From positions 682,001 through 746,000 of the forward strand of contig NZ_JBHRTO010000001.1 in assembly GCF_042646385.1 (NCBI RefSeq): a stretch of 64,000 bases of DNA, in the 5' to 3' direction. This document shows positions 9,484 to 20,505 of the stretch, in pieces. The translations under genes were made by a program, and so were the position numbers. Under the pieces are notes generated by a model. That model was not told the DNA's origin. It did no database searches and was given only the letters and a program-made list of their open reading frames with translations. Source of the DNA: Cypionkella sinensis. Its GTDB lineage: Bacteria > Pseudomonadota > Alphaproteobacteria > Rhodobacterales > Rhodobacteraceae. Position 1 is the stretch's first letter. Every line of letters begins with the position of its first letter.

Positions 9484-9659
9484 TCGATCTGGGCAAATAT
9501 GCAGGCGCGGTGATCGGGTCTTATGCGGCTTCGGTGGCGCTGATCGTGGTTCTGGTTGCGTTATCGATATGGAAATCGGCGCGGGTAAAGCGGGCGCTGG
9601 CAGAGGTCGAAGCGCGGGCGGCGCGGCCCGTGCAAGTGCAATCTGGCGGAGAAAAATGA
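9480..9659 (+). CDS. ccmD: Heme exporter protein CcmD
   Basis: A 59-residue single-helix membrane protein: MIDLGKYAGAVIGSYAAS, then a hydrophobic stretch and a positively charged tail (WKSARVKRALAEVEARAA). This Tyr-containing N-terminus and size match CcmD, which is needed to release holo-CcmE from CcmABC. It overlaps ccmC at its start (ATGA) and ccmG at its end, so its place in the operon supports the call. Confidence 0.92.
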   Translation: MIDLGKYAGAVIGSYAASVALIVVLVALSIWKSARVKRALAEVEARAARPVQVQSGGEK

Positions 9660-10192
9660 TGGCCAAATGGTTGATGTATCTGCCGCCGCTGCTGTTTGTC
9701 GGCTTGGCTGCGACGTTTTACGTTGGCATGCAGCGGGATGATCCGCAAAACCTTCCCTCGGTGTTCATCGACAAGCAGGCCCCGGCGCTGAATGCGGGTG
9801 CGCTGCCGGGATTTCCGGCGCTGACCGACGCGGAATTACGCACGGGCAAGGTGACGGTGGTGAATTTCTGGGCCAGTTGGTGTCCGCCGTGCCGCGCCGA
9901 GAATGGCACGCTCAAGGCACTGGCTGCCGAGGGTATTCATGTGGTGGGCGTCAATATGATGGACCGCCCCGATGATGCGGCGGCGTTTCTGGCGGATGAT
10001 GGCAATCCATTTGCGGCCATAGCCTTTGACCCGAAGGGCAAGACCCGGCTGGATTGGGGTGTAACCGCGCCGCCCGAAACCTTCATCCTGCGCGGTGATG
10101 GCACGGTGGCCTACAAGTTCATCGGGCCGATGGTGGGCGATGATTACCTGCAACGCTTCCGGCCTGAATTGGACAAGGCCTTGGCGGAATGA
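9656..10192 (+). CDS. ccmG: Thiol:disulfide interchange protein CcmG/DsbE
   Basis: A 178-residue membrane-anchored periplasmic thioredoxin that keeps apocytochrome c and CcmH reduced. An N-terminal helix (WLMYLPPLLFVGLAATFYVG) is followed by a thioredoxin fold with VNFWASWCPPCRAE, whose CPPC is the redox centre, and then GVTAPPETFILRGDG with the cis-Pro. Tandem ATGs lie at 9656 and 9659; the first overlaps the ccmD stop. The ccmE, ccmF and ccmH genes are not in this window. Confidence 0.96.
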   Translation: MMAKWLMYLPPLLFVGLAATFYVGMQRDDPQNLPSVFIDKQAPALNAGALPGFPALTDAELRTGKVTVVNFWASWCPPCRAENGTLKALAAEGIHVVGVNMMDRPDDAAAFLADDGNPFAAIAFDPKGKTRLDWGVTAPPETFILRGDGTVAYKFIGPMVGDDYLQRFRPELDKALAE

Positions 10193-10578
10193 GCGCGCGT
10201 CTGGCGCTGGCGCTGATTATGATGGCCGCGCCTGCGCTGGCCAAACCCGGCACGCCGGGGCCTGCCTATTTCACCGGCAGCTATGATCGGGTGGGGCGCA
10301 GCGGGGGCGCCAATCCGCTGTTGCTGAATGACCGGGTGACGATTGCGCCAGAGGGGCAGGGCGTGGCGATTGCCGGATGTTCTGGTCCGGTCGCGCAGAT
10401 GAGCTTTGGCCCGGCGTTCGAGGTGGTCAATCTGATGACTGGCACGCGGGCCGGGATTGCGGTGGACTGCCTGTTTCACAACAACGGCTACAACCGCCCG
10501 ATCCTGACCTGTCGGCTGACCGATGGTGGCGCGTTTACGCTGTGGCCCTTGCCTGCGGGCAGCGCTGCCTGCGAGTGA
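10189..10578 (+). CDS. Small secreted protein of unknown function, last gene of the ccm operon
   Basis: A 129-residue protein whose ATG overlaps the ccmG stop by 4 bases, so it is co-translated with the ccm operon. Residues 1-18 (MSARLALALIMMAAPALA) form a signal peptide with an Ala-Leu-Ala cleavage site. The mature part has four cysteines (in AGCSGP, VDCLFH, LTCRLT and AACE), which could form two disulfides. I do not recognise a family. Coupling to ccmG may just reflect co-expression, or it could mean a periplasmic thiol substrate or accessory. Confidence 0.7.
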   Translation: MSARLALALIMMAAPALAKPGTPGPAYFTGSYDRVGRSGGANPLLLNDRVTIAPEGQGVAIAGCSGPVAQMSFGPAFEVVNLMTGTRAGIAVDCLFHNNGYNRPILTCRLTDGGAFTLWPLPAGSAACE

Positions 10579-10716
10579 TCAGGCCAGCAGCAGCGCCAGA
10601 CCGATCAGGCCCAGCAGCAGACATTCTGTCAGCGGCAGGGCTTGCAGCTGATCTGTGGCGAGGCGGGTTGCCGTGGTGGCTTCGGGCGGTGTCAGCGGGG
10701 GAAAGCGTTGCGGCAT
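10579..10716 (-). CDS. Small single-helix membrane protein, hypothetical
   Basis: A 45-residue open frame starting with ATG at 10716. The first half is polar (MPQRFPPLTPPEATTATRLA) and the last 14 residues are strongly hydrophobic (LLLGLIGLALLLA), giving a C-terminal membrane anchor. An AAAAGGTG stretch precedes the start. It ends on the base after the convergent gene's stop. No homologue is recognised. The amino-acid layout looks more protein-like than a random frame, but the evidence is thin. Confidence 0.4.
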   Translation of the reverse strand: MPQRFPPLTPPEATTATRLATDQLQALPLTECLLLGLIGLALLLA

Positions 10717-10826
10717 CGGGGGCACCTTTTGATGATATGCCGCAAGGATATCTGCAAGAACTTAACGAGAACATAAGCGATCCTGCCAAAATGATTGCTG
10801 TGAAACCGAGCGGTATCGCGCTGCGG

Positions 10827-11060
10827 TCAGGTGAACAGGCTGTAAAGGAGCGCCGCCCAGAATGCGGTGCCACCGAGGATGGTGGGCAGAATCCACCAAC
10901 TCGCGGTGCCGTCCGGGCCGTCGTTTGCGGGGTCATCCGGGGCAGGTCGGGGGTGCGGCAACTCTGCGTGGCCTTGGCCTGACGCTTGATGGGATGGCTT
11001 TGGGGCCCGTGGCGGTTGAGCCGGTGCCGGTTGAGATTGTGAGTCGGCTTGGCACAACAT
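10827..11060 (-). CDS. Small tail-anchored membrane protein, hypothetical
   Basis: A 77-residue frame with a Pro/Ala/Gln-rich, low-complexity N-terminal half, an acidic stretch (PAPDDPANDGPDGT) and one C-terminal membrane helix (SWWILPTILGGTAFWAALLYSLF). The helix with flanking Trp and Tyr is typical of true bitopic proteins. The ribosome-binding site before the ATG at 11060 is weak, so the start may be wrong or the frame may be shorter. No family recognised. Confidence 0.42.
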   Translation of the reverse strand: MLCQADSQSQPAPAQPPRAPKPSHQASGQGHAELPHPRPAPDDPANDGPDGTASWWILPTILGGTAFWAALLYSLFT

Positions 11061-11354
11061 GCGGGATCGTCCCAGAATTGAACTGTCGATCCTTTTTACA
11101 ACCTAAGGTGTATCAATGTTATCGCAAATGCAACCAGGTGGAGTTTTTTCTGCCGGGGGCGGGGAAGGCATGGCGATCAGCCCTGCTGATCTTTGCGGCG
11201 AAGCGCATGTATGGCAATGCGGCAGTATGGGGGAAATATAAATGAAATCATTATCTTGCTGAATCCCATCGCCTTGGCCACATTGGGCGGCGCGCGATAT
11301 TGGAAACATTGAGTTTCCAAATCGGGTTCAATCGGCGCAGGCAGATGTGGCGAA
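11061..11354. other. Non-coding stretch downstream of aconitase
   Basis: I see no convincing gene here. Base composition is more AT-rich than the neighbours. There are two small hairpins: GATCAG/CTGATC at 11175-11191 and TTGGAAAC/GTTTCCAA at 11300-11320. Short frames on both strands lack ribosome-binding sites and protein-like composition. Confidence 0.5.
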
Positions 11355-11386
11355 GATGACAAGCACCCCGAGGCGTGCTTGTCATC
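11355..11386 (-). terminator. 12-bp hairpin after acnA
   Basis: A perfect 12-bp stem (GATGACAAGCAC / GTGCTTGTCATC) with an 8-base loop begins 20 bases past the acnA stop. On the acnA strand no long U run follows, so it may be a processing or pause site and not a strict intrinsic terminator. Confidence 0.65.
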
Positions 11387-11406
11387 ATTTCAAAGCCGAG
11401 CGTCGC

Positions 11407-14091
<2,685 letters not shown>

Positions 14092-14176
14092 GTGGCGCTC
14101 CTGCTGTTGACGGATTGCTTTGGCTTTGCCCTAAGGACGAGCGCGAAGCAAGGGAATCATCTTTGGTATTGTGGCT

Positions 14177-14205
14177 ATTGTATGCAATGGTATGCCGAAA
14201 ATCCA
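14177..14205 (-). promoter_or_regulatory. Candidate acnA promoter
   Basis: On the acnA strand, TGGATT at 14205-14200 is separated by 17 bases from TACAAT at 14182-14177. The -10 differs from consensus at one position and the -35 at three. It would give a leader of about 80 bases before the acnA ATG. The surrounding 100 bases are AT-rich relative to the coding DNA. Weak evidence by itself. Confidence 0.35.
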
Positions 14206-14357
14206 GTGTCGAATTGGGTTGTTGCGGCGCAGTTGAACGGTAACTCTGGAACGGTTGTGTGAAATTTCTGTCAGCAAGGCTCGCAAAACCTTGATTGGCG
14301 GCGGCGGCCTTGCTTCATGTAGAACAAAAAACACGGCTTAAAGATCGGAAAACCCCC

Positions 14358-15080
14358 ATGTCGCATCATTTGTTCAGCACGGCCCGTCTTGGTGTGATCG
14401 GCGGTCTTGTGCTGTGCGCATCGGCGGCGATGGCTGAGTCGGAGCAGGGTGTGGTGGTAGAGCTTTACACCTCGCAAGGGTGTTCGTCTTGCCCGCCTGC
14501 GGATGAGCTGATGGCAAAACTGGCGCAGACGCCGGGGGTGATCGGGTTGTCGCTGCATGTCGACTATTGGGATTACATCGGCTGGACCGATACATTTGGC
14601 CAACCCGGCTTTACCGAGCGGCAAAAGGCCTATGCCCACGCAGCCGGTGAAAAGATGATCTACACGCCGCAAATGATCGTGGCGGGCAATGCGCGGGTGG
14701 CGGGCAATCAACCACGCGCGGTAGCACAAGCCTTGGCGGCGGTGCAGCCCAGCCCGGTCGTGCTTTCGCTGAACCGCAAAGGCACTGATCTTTTGATAAC
14801 TGCCACGGCAACGCAGGCTTTGGCCAATCCGGTGGCGGTGCAATTGGTGCATTACACGGACCGCGCCGAAGTTGAAATTGAGCGCGGCGAAAACTCGGGG
14901 CTGAAGGTGGCCTATAACAACATCGTCACCGCGTGGCAGAAGGTCGGCGATTGGTCTGGAGTAGAGCCGCTGCAGATGGTGACGCCCGCAGGCAGTGGCC
15001 CGGTGGTGGTGATCCTGCAATCGCGCGCATCAGACGGCGTTGGCCCAGCACAGATTATCGCCGCCGCGCGGTTGAAGTGA
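14358..15080 (+). CDS. DUF1223 domain-containing secreted thioredoxin-like protein
   Basis: A 240-residue exported protein. The signal peptide runs MSHHLFSTARLGVIGGLVLCASAAMA. The mature protein starts with the DUF1223 signature VVELYTSQGCSSCPPADELMAKLA, in which CSSC looks like a thioredoxin-type active site, followed by LSLHVDYWDYIGWTDTFGQPGFTERQKAYA. The function of the family is not established; a periplasmic redox role is inference. The ATG at 14358 begins at the signal peptide, so the longer frame from 14295 is not used. Convergent with the acyltransferase gene with no gap. Confidence 0.85.
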   Translation: MSHHLFSTARLGVIGGLVLCASAAMAESEQGVVVELYTSQGCSSCPPADELMAKLAQTPGVIGLSLHVDYWDYIGWTDTFGQPGFTERQKAYAHAAGEKMIYTPQMIVAGNARVAGNQPRAVAQALAAVQPSPVVLSLNRKGTDLLITATATQALANPVAVQLVHYTDRAEVEIERGENSGLKVAYNNIVTAWQKVGDWSGVEPLQMVTPAGSGPVVVILQSRASDGVGPAQIIAAARLK

Positions 15081-15944
15081 TCAGCGCCAGCGGCGATGAA
15101 TCCAGAACCACTGACCGGGATGGGCTTTAACGCGGGCCTCCAGGCTACGGGTCAGGGCGGTGGTCATCTCCAGCGGCGTGCTGTGCGGGATCGGGGCCTC
15201 AAGTTCGACGGCAAAGCTGAGGCCATCGGGCTGGCGGGTGGCATAGAACGGGATCAGATCAGCCTTGTAGCGCAGGCTAAGTTCGGCGGCTGACAGCGCG
15301 GTGCGCGCAGGCTCGCCCAGAAAGTCAATGTAATCGCTGCCCGCGCGCTGATCGAACAGCAAAACCAGCAGGCCCCCGGCCTTCAGATGTTTGACGAATC
15401 CGGTGGTGCCCGCGCGCCCCTGCGGAAAGATCGGGCCGCCGAACGCCTCCATCGTCTGCACATAATGCGCGTTAAAATAACGGTTCGACATCGGGCGATA
15501 CAGGCCGCCAATGGTGTAACCCTGCGCTACAAGGCAGGCGCGGGCGGCCTCGTAGTTGCCGAAATGCCCCGAGACCAGAATTACCGCACGCTTTTCCGCC
15601 TTTGCCTTGTCCAGTGCCGCCACCCCCGGCCCCTGTGGGGTCAGTTTTGACTGGCGGGCCAGAAATCCGGCTGTCGAATAGTTCTCGATCAGCGTTCTTC
15701 CTGCGTTATCAAGCGATTCCGAGGCGATCTTCTTGCGTTGATTTAACGGTATATCCGGCCAGATCAGCGCCAGATTCTGCATCGCGCGTTGCCTATAGCC
15801 TGCGATGCGCCCAACCGGGCCGCGCAGCACCCAGCCCAGCAGTGGCACCCGCAGCCGATACGGCAAGGCAAGGCCCAAGCCAATCAGGCCGCGCACCACA
15901 AGGTTTTGCGCATAGGCAAGAGGTTGAAAGGCGGGGTCAGACAT
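15081..15944 (-). CDS. Lysophospholipid/lauroyl acyltransferase family protein (LpxL/HtrB-like)
   Basis: A 287-residue inner-membrane-associated acyltransferase with the HtrB/LpxL layout: N-terminal amphipathic/hydrophobic part, ILVSGHFGNYEAARACL containing the catalytic H-x4-E-like motif, IGGLYRPMSNRYFNAHYVQ, and GGLLVLLFDQRAGSDYIDFLG. Such enzymes add secondary acyl chains to lipid A, though several Rhodobacterales homologues act on other lipids. It follows the DMT transporter by 3 bases and is probably co-transcribed with it. Assignment to lpxL specifically is not certain. Confidence 0.82.
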   Translation of the reverse strand: MSDPAFQPLAYAQNLVVRGLIGLGLALPYRLRVPLLGWVLRGPVGRIAGYRQRAMQNLALIWPDIPLNQRKKIASESLDNAGRTLIENYSTAGFLARQSKLTPQGPGVAALDKAKAEKRAVILVSGHFGNYEAARACLVAQGYTIGGLYRPMSNRYFNAHYVQTMEAFGGPIFPQGRAGTTGFVKHLKAGGLLVLLFDQRAGSDYIDFLGEPARTALSAAELSLRYKADLIPFYATRQPDGLSFAVELEAPIPHSTPLEMTTALTRSLEARVKAHPGQWFWIHRRWR

Positions 15945-15947
15945 CGG

Positions 15948-16829
15948 TCAACGCTTGATGGTTTCGCGGTGCCAGACATAAAGCCCGGACCCCGCGATCA
16001 CAAGCGCGCCGATCATCGTCCACATGTCGGGGTATTCGCCATAAAACGCGATGCCGAACAAGGTGGCGTACAGGATGCCCAGATAGGAAAACGGCGCAAT
16101 CGCCGAGGCTTCGGCCATCGAAAAGGCCCGGATCAGGCAGAATTGCGCGGCGGTGCCAAGGCAGCCCAAGACTGCAAAGCGCGGCAGATCTGCCAGCGCG
16201 ATTGGTTGCCAGACAAAGCAAACCGCAATGCTGGTCGCCACCGCGCCGAACAAGGCCGCGTGCAGCATCGACGTGGCGGGGCCTTCCTTTTGTCCGACAA
16301 GGCGGGTCAGCAGGGCCGAAGCCGCATAGCACATCGCGCAAGCCAAGGGCAGCAGCGCCGCCGGGGTGAACAGCCCTGCACCGGGCCGGATGATCATCAG
16401 CGCACCGATCATAGCCACCACCACGCCCGCTATACGGCGCGGCCCCAGCTTTTCGCCCAGAAACAGCGCGGCGCCCAGCGTGATCAGCAGCGGGCTCATA
16501 TCCGCAAGCGCGGTGGCTTCTGCCAGACCGATATAGCCAAGGCTCAGGAAAAACAGCCCAGTGGTTGCTAGTTGAAAGCTGGATCGCGCCAAATGCAGCC
16601 AAGGGTAAGGCGTGCGTAGGGTGGGGCCAATGCGTTTGGGTCCCAGAATCGCCAGCACCAGCATTGCTTGGCCGATAAAGCGCGCCCAAACTACCTGTGC
16701 TGTGGGATAGCTTTGCAGCAATCCCTTCGCCACGGCATCCATGGTGCTAAACATCGCCACCCCCAGCATCAGCGTCAGGATGCCCTTGCGGGTGGCGGCG
16801 GCGGTGGGCAGGGCTTTAAGAGCGGACAT
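15948..16829 (-). CDS. DMT-superfamily (EamA) transporter
   Basis: A 293-residue membrane protein with ten predicted helices in two EamA repeats (roughly residues 15-145 and 155-285). The segment LADMSPLLITLGAALFLGEKLGPRRIAGVVVAMIGALMIIRPG is typical of the end of the first repeat. The ATG at 16829 (MSALKALP) fits the start of the first helix better than the upstream in-frame ATG at 16886. Substrate unknown; these proteins usually export metabolites or amino acids. Confidence 0.85.
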   Translation of the reverse strand: MSALKALPTAAATRKGILTLMLGVAMFSTMDAVAKGLLQSYPTAQVVWARFIGQAMLVLAILGPKRIGPTLRTPYPWLHLARSSFQLATTGLFFLSLGYIGLAEATALADMSPLLITLGAALFLGEKLGPRRIAGVVVAMIGALMIIRPGAGLFTPAALLPLACAMCYAASALLTRLVGQKEGPATSMLHAALFGAVATSIAVCFVWQPIALADLPRFAVLGCLGTAAQFCLIRAFSMAEASAIAPFSYLGILYATLFGIAFYGEYPDMWTMIGALVIAGSGLYVWHRETIKR

Positions 16830-16875
16830 GCGGCGAACCCTATGCGGGCTGCCGCGCTGCGACAAGAGCCGCTGG

Positions 16876-17934
16876 CTATTCCTCATCCTGAATAAGTGCC
16901 AGTTCCCCGGCGGCTTCCAACTGGCGGACAGCAGCGATGATCTGGTTCATCGCATCTTCGGCGTCTTTTTCCTTCACCCGGCCACGTGCGGTGACTTCCT
17001 CTCGGAGCCCCTGCGCCATGCGTTGCGACATGTTGGCCAGCAGAAATTCGGCTGCCGCCTGCTTTTCCGGGTCTTCGCCGCTGGCGGCAAGCGCGCTGAC
17101 CAGTTGCGCCTGATCGACAACCCGGATCAGCTTGGGCACATCGCGCCCCAGCATCCGCTTGGGCAGATGCACATAGGTGAAAATCGCCCGGCGCACCTGC
17201 TGGGCAAAGCCTGCATCCGTCTCATCCAGACCTTTCAGCACGTCTTCGCGCGTCAGCGCTGGCGAGACGTTCAGAATAGCGCCGACCCGTTCCACCGGAT
17301 TGGCCTGAAACGCGCGCAGGGGCTGTGCTTCCAACTGGCTCGCCAGCGAAATGCCGATGCGCCGCACTGTTTCGGGATCGACATTGCTGGTTTGTGACAC
17401 CGCATAGGCCACCCGCCGCGCCTTGTCGCCGGGGAGTTTGCCCAATAATTCCGCAGCCTTGGCAACTGGCAGCTTCGAGAGCATCACCGCCCCGACCTCG
17501 ATGCTTTCCTCCTCCAGCACCGGCAGCAGGGTTGGCACCGGCATCGCCGTCAGCCGCTCCCACGGGTCACTCGAGGCGCTGCTGGCGGCCAAGCGGCGCA
17601 GGCGGCTGGCGGCATTGGCCGAGATATGACCATCCATCATCGCAAGCGCGGCCTCGATCCCGCCGGGAAAGGACAAGCCGACCTGATCCAGCTCGGCCAT
17701 GAATTCTTCGATCACCGCCGCCAGAGTGCGCCGATCCACCGTGCGCATCTGCGCCATCTGTTCGGCCAAATCCGCCTGCATCGGTTCGGGTAGTTTCGCC
17801 AAGGGCAAGCTGCCGCCCTCGGTCAGCAGAAACTGCACGATGATCGCAGCTTTCTGGCGCGCGCTGGGTCCGCGCGCGACAACCGCCCGCTGCGCTGGCG
17901 TGATCCGTGCCAGAACTGTTGGTTCGTTTGTCAT
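16876..17934 (-). CDS. FliG-like flagellar motor switch domain protein (orphan)
   Basis: A 352-residue cytoplasmic protein. Similarity to FliG is seen in its helical ARM-type composition and in segments such as GPSARQKAAIIVQFLLTEGG (N domain), AVMLSKLPVAKAAELLGKLPGDKARRVAYAVSQT (middle domain) and the C-terminal ASGEDPEKQAAAEFLLANMSQRMAQGLREEV, which matches the torque-helix region of FliG. FliG couples the MS ring and rotor to the stator. No other flagellar gene is in the window, so it is an orphan here. The ATG at 17934 is preferred over 17952. Whether it works in motility or is a divergent paralogue cannot be decided from sequence. Confidence 0.72.
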   Translation of the reverse strand: MTNEPTVLARITPAQRAVVARGPSARQKAAIIVQFLLTEGGSLPLAKLPEPMQADLAEQMAQMRTVDRRTLAAVIEEFMAELDQVGLSFPGGIEAALAMMDGHISANAASRLRRLAASSASSDPWERLTAMPVPTLLPVLEEESIEVGAVMLSKLPVAKAAELLGKLPGDKARRVAYAVSQTSNVDPETVRRIGISLASQLEAQPLRAFQANPVERVGAILNVSPALTREDVLKGLDETDAGFAQQVRRAIFTYVHLPKRMLGRDVPKLIRVVDQAQLVSALAASGEDPEKQAAAEFLLANMSQRMAQGLREEVTARGRVKEKDAEDAMNQIIAAVRQLEAAGELALIQDEE

Positions 17935-17996
17935 GGAAATCCCCTGATCCATTCTGGTTCAGGGGTTAGAATGACAGTCACCGGTTAAAGCGGGGT

Positions 17997-19301
17997 TTAA
18001 GCCCCAAACACCCGCTTGAAAATCGTATCGACATGTTTGGTGTGATAGCCGATGTCGAACTTTTCCTCGATCTGCGCCGGGGTGAGGGCGGCGGTTACTT
18101 CGGGATCAGCGAGCAGCTCGGTCTTGAAATCCGCGCCATGCTCCCAGACCTTCATCGCGTTGCGCTGCACCAGACGGTAGCTGTCTTCGCGGGAAACGCC
18201 GGCTTGGGTTAGCGCCAGCAGCACGCGCTGGCTCATCACCAAGCCTTTGAACTGGTTCATGTTCTTCAGGCAGTTTTCCGGGTAGACCACCAGCTTTTCG
18301 ACCAGCCCCGCCAGACGGTGCAGCGCGAAATCCAGCGTGATGGTGGTATCGGGGCCGATGGCGCGCTCCACGCTGGAATGGCTGATGTCACGCTCATGCC
18401 ACAGCGCCACATTCTCCAGCGCGGGCGTTACCGACATGCGCACCAAGCGCGCAAGGCCGGTGAGGTTTTCCGACAGCACCGGGTTGCGTTTGTGCGGCAT
18501 GGCGGACGAGCCCTTTTGGCCGGGGCTGAAGAATTCCTCCGCCTCCAGCACCTCGGTGCGCTGCATGTGGCGGATCTCGATCGCGACGTTTTCGATGCTG
18601 GAGGCGATCACACCCAAGGTGGCGAAGAACATCGCGTGGCGGTCGCGCGGGATGACTTGGGTGGAGATCGGCTCGGGCGTCAGGCCAAGCTGGGCGCAGA
18701 CATGTTCTTCCACCGACGGGTCGATATTGGCGAAAGTGCCGACAGCGCCGGAAATCGCCCCGGTGGCGATTTCGGTGCGGGCGGCTTGCAGGCGGGCGCG
18801 GCCCCGCGCCATTTCGGCGTAGAACCGCGCGAAGGTCAGGCCCATCGTGGTGGGTTCGGCATGGATGCCATGGCTGCGGCCAATGCGGACGGTGTTTTTA
18901 TGCTCGAAGGCGCGCGTTTTCAGCGCTGCCAGAACCCGGTCCATCCCCGCCAGCAGCAGATCAGAGGCGCGGACGAGTTGCAGATTGAACGTGGTGTCCA
19001 GCACGTCAGACGAGGTCATGCCTTGGTGGACAAAGCGGGCTTCCTCGGCACCGATATGTTCGGCGAGGTGGGTCAGAAACGCGATCACGTCATGTTTGGT
19101 GACAGCCTCGATTTCATCAATGCGGGCCACATCGAAGGTCACGTCTTTGGCTTTCCAGACGGCGGCGGCGCTTTCTTTTGGGATCACCCCGATGGCGGCA
19201 AGCGCGTCGCAGGCATGGGCTTCGATTTCAAACCAGATGCGGAATTTGGCTTCGGGCGACCAGATGGCAACCATGTCGGGGCGGGAGTAACGTGGGATCA
19301 T
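17997..19301 (-). CDS. purB: Adenylosuccinate lyase
   Basis: A 434-residue homotetrameric enzyme acting twice in purine synthesis: SAICAR to AICAR plus fumarate, and adenylosuccinate to AMP plus fumarate. The sequence carries MIPRYSRPDMVAIWSPEAKF at the start, RSHGIHAEPTTMG with the catalytic His region, and the superfamily signature SSAMPHKRNPVLSENLTGLARL. The ATG at 19301 follows GAGGCCTT and matches the family N-terminus; the longer frame to 19433 is not supported. A GGGGCTT-AAACCCC hairpin overlaps its stop codon and may help end the transcript. Confidence 0.96.
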   Translation of the reverse strand: MIPRYSRPDMVAIWSPEAKFRIWFEIEAHACDALAAIGVIPKESAAAVWKAKDVTFDVARIDEIEAVTKHDVIAFLTHLAEHIGAEEARFVHQGMTSSDVLDTTFNLQLVRASDLLLAGMDRVLAALKTRAFEHKNTVRIGRSHGIHAEPTTMGLTFARFYAEMARGRARLQAARTEIATGAISGAVGTFANIDPSVEEHVCAQLGLTPEPISTQVIPRDRHAMFFATLGVIASSIENVAIEIRHMQRTEVLEAEEFFSPGQKGSSAMPHKRNPVLSENLTGLARLVRMSVTPALENVALWHERDISHSSVERAIGPDTTITLDFALHRLAGLVEKLVVYPENCLKNMNQFKGLVMSQRVLLALTQAGVSREDSYRLVQRNAMKVWEHGADFKTELLADPEVTAALTPAQIEEKFDIGYHTKHVDTIFKRVFGA

Positions 19302-19443
19302 CAAGGCCTCCGGGTGGGCGTGGCAGGGATAGGGCGCTTTAGACCGGGGCGGGGCAAAGGGCAAGTATAGGGGCTGTCGCGGCAGTGGTTTGCTGCAAGC
19401 GAATGCGCTAGGCTTGGTTTCAAGCAGTTGCATAGAGGGTCAA

Positions 19444-19776
19444 ATGCGCGCTTTGGCTTTGGTGGTGGCGATGCTGGCGGGACCAGCTTTGGCCGAGGAG
19501 TGGCAGACGCTGGATGGCGCGGCGATCACAGCGGCGTTAAGCGGGCATGTGGTGCATTACACCGATGGCACGCAGCAAAGCTTCAAGCCGGATGGCCAGA
19601 CTATCTATAACAATGGCCGCGACAGTCTGGGCCATTGGGCGCTGCGCGGTGATCTTTATTGCTCGGTCTGGCCGCCTTCGGATATCTGGGCCTGCTATGG
19701 CGTCGCCGTGCAAGGCGCGCAGGTGAAGTTCATCGCGGGCGAGGGCAGCGCAACCGAGGGGGTGCTGGCCCCCTGA
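19444..19776 (+). CDS. Small secreted hypothetical protein
   Basis: A 110-residue protein with a clear signal peptide (MRALALVVAMLAGPALAEE, cleavage after ALA). The mature domain has the pattern GHVVHYTDGTQQSFKPDGQTIYNNG...GHWALRGDLYCSVWPPSDIWACYGV, which resembles small periplasmic lipocalin-like or MORN-like proteins found widely in Rhodobacterales but not characterised. AGAGGG precedes the ATG at 19444. Two cysteines may form a disulfide. I do not assign a function. Confidence 0.7.
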   Translation: MRALALVVAMLAGPALAEEWQTLDGAAITAALSGHVVHYTDGTQQSFKPDGQTIYNNGRDSLGHWALRGDLYCSVWPPSDIWACYGVAVQGAQVKFIAGEGSATEGVLAP

Positions 19777-19820
19777 ACGCGCCACACTACAGACAAATTC
19801 TTTCAAGCTGACGTGCCAAA

Positions 19821-20471
19821 ATGGAGGGAATGATGGTCGAAACCGTTCAAGGCCGCGAAGTGACGATCGTGTTCGATGGCAAACGCTGCGTGCATTCGCG
19901 CAACTGCGTGTTAAGCCATCCAGAAGTGTTTGTGCCGAATGTGAAGGGGGAGTGGATTTACCCCGATGCGGCCCCGGCTGCCGAGGTGGTGCGGATCGGG
20001 CAGAATTGCCCCTCGGGCGCGATCCGGGTGCTGTGGAACGATGGAGCGCTAGGCTCAGATGTGCCGCCGGTGGTGAATACGCTGCGGGTGCGCGAGAATG
20101 GTCCGCTGGCGCTGGAAGCACCGATCCTGCTGGGCGGGGTGGTGCTGGACGCGCCGCGCGCGACGCTGTGCCGCTGCGGGGCATCGGCCAACAAACCCTA
20201 TTGTGACGGCAGCCACACGTCGGCGGGCTTTACCGCCTCGGGCGAGCCTGCGGTGAAGGAATCTGAGGCTTTGGCCCTCCGCGATGGCGCGGTGGCGGTG
20301 CAGCCCCTGCCGAATGGGCCGCTGAAACTGGCGGGCAACTTGGAGTTGGTGTCAGGCACCGGCCGCACGGTGAACCGGGTGACGCAGGCGTTTTTGTGCC
20401 GTTGTGGGCATTCGGCGAACAAGCCCTATTGCGATGGCAGCCATAAAGCAGCGGGGTTTGTGGCAGAGTAG
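19821..20471 (+). CDS. Multi-cluster Fe-S protein: ferredoxin-like domain plus two CDGSH domains
   Basis: A 216-residue protein with three probable Fe-S sites. The N-terminal part has Cys23, Cys29 and Cys63 in the order of a Fer4_19-type domain. Two CDGSH iron-sulfur motifs follow, each C-x-C-x8-C-D-G-S-H: Cys117/Cys119/Cys128/His132 and Cys193/Cys195/Cys204/His208. CDGSH domains bind a redox-active, pH-labile 2Fe-2S cluster with 3-Cys/1-His ligation. The role of these bacterial triple-domain proteins is unknown; electron transfer or cluster transfer is inference. ATGs at 19830 and 19833 are also possible starts. Convergent with dddP. Confidence 0.88.
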   Translation: MEGMMVETVQGREVTIVFDGKRCVHSRNCVLSHPEVFVPNVKGEWIYPDAAPAAEVVRIGQNCPSGAIRVLWNDGALGSDVPPVVNTLRVRENGPLALEAPILLGGVVLDAPRATLCRCGASANKPYCDGSHTSAGFTASGEPAVKESEALALRDGAVAVQPLPNGPLKLAGNLELVSGTGRTVNRVTQAFLCRCGHSANKPYCDGSHKAAGFVAE

Positions 20472-20505
20472 CTTTTTGTCAAAGGCTGTGCCGGTCTGCG
20501 CTGTA

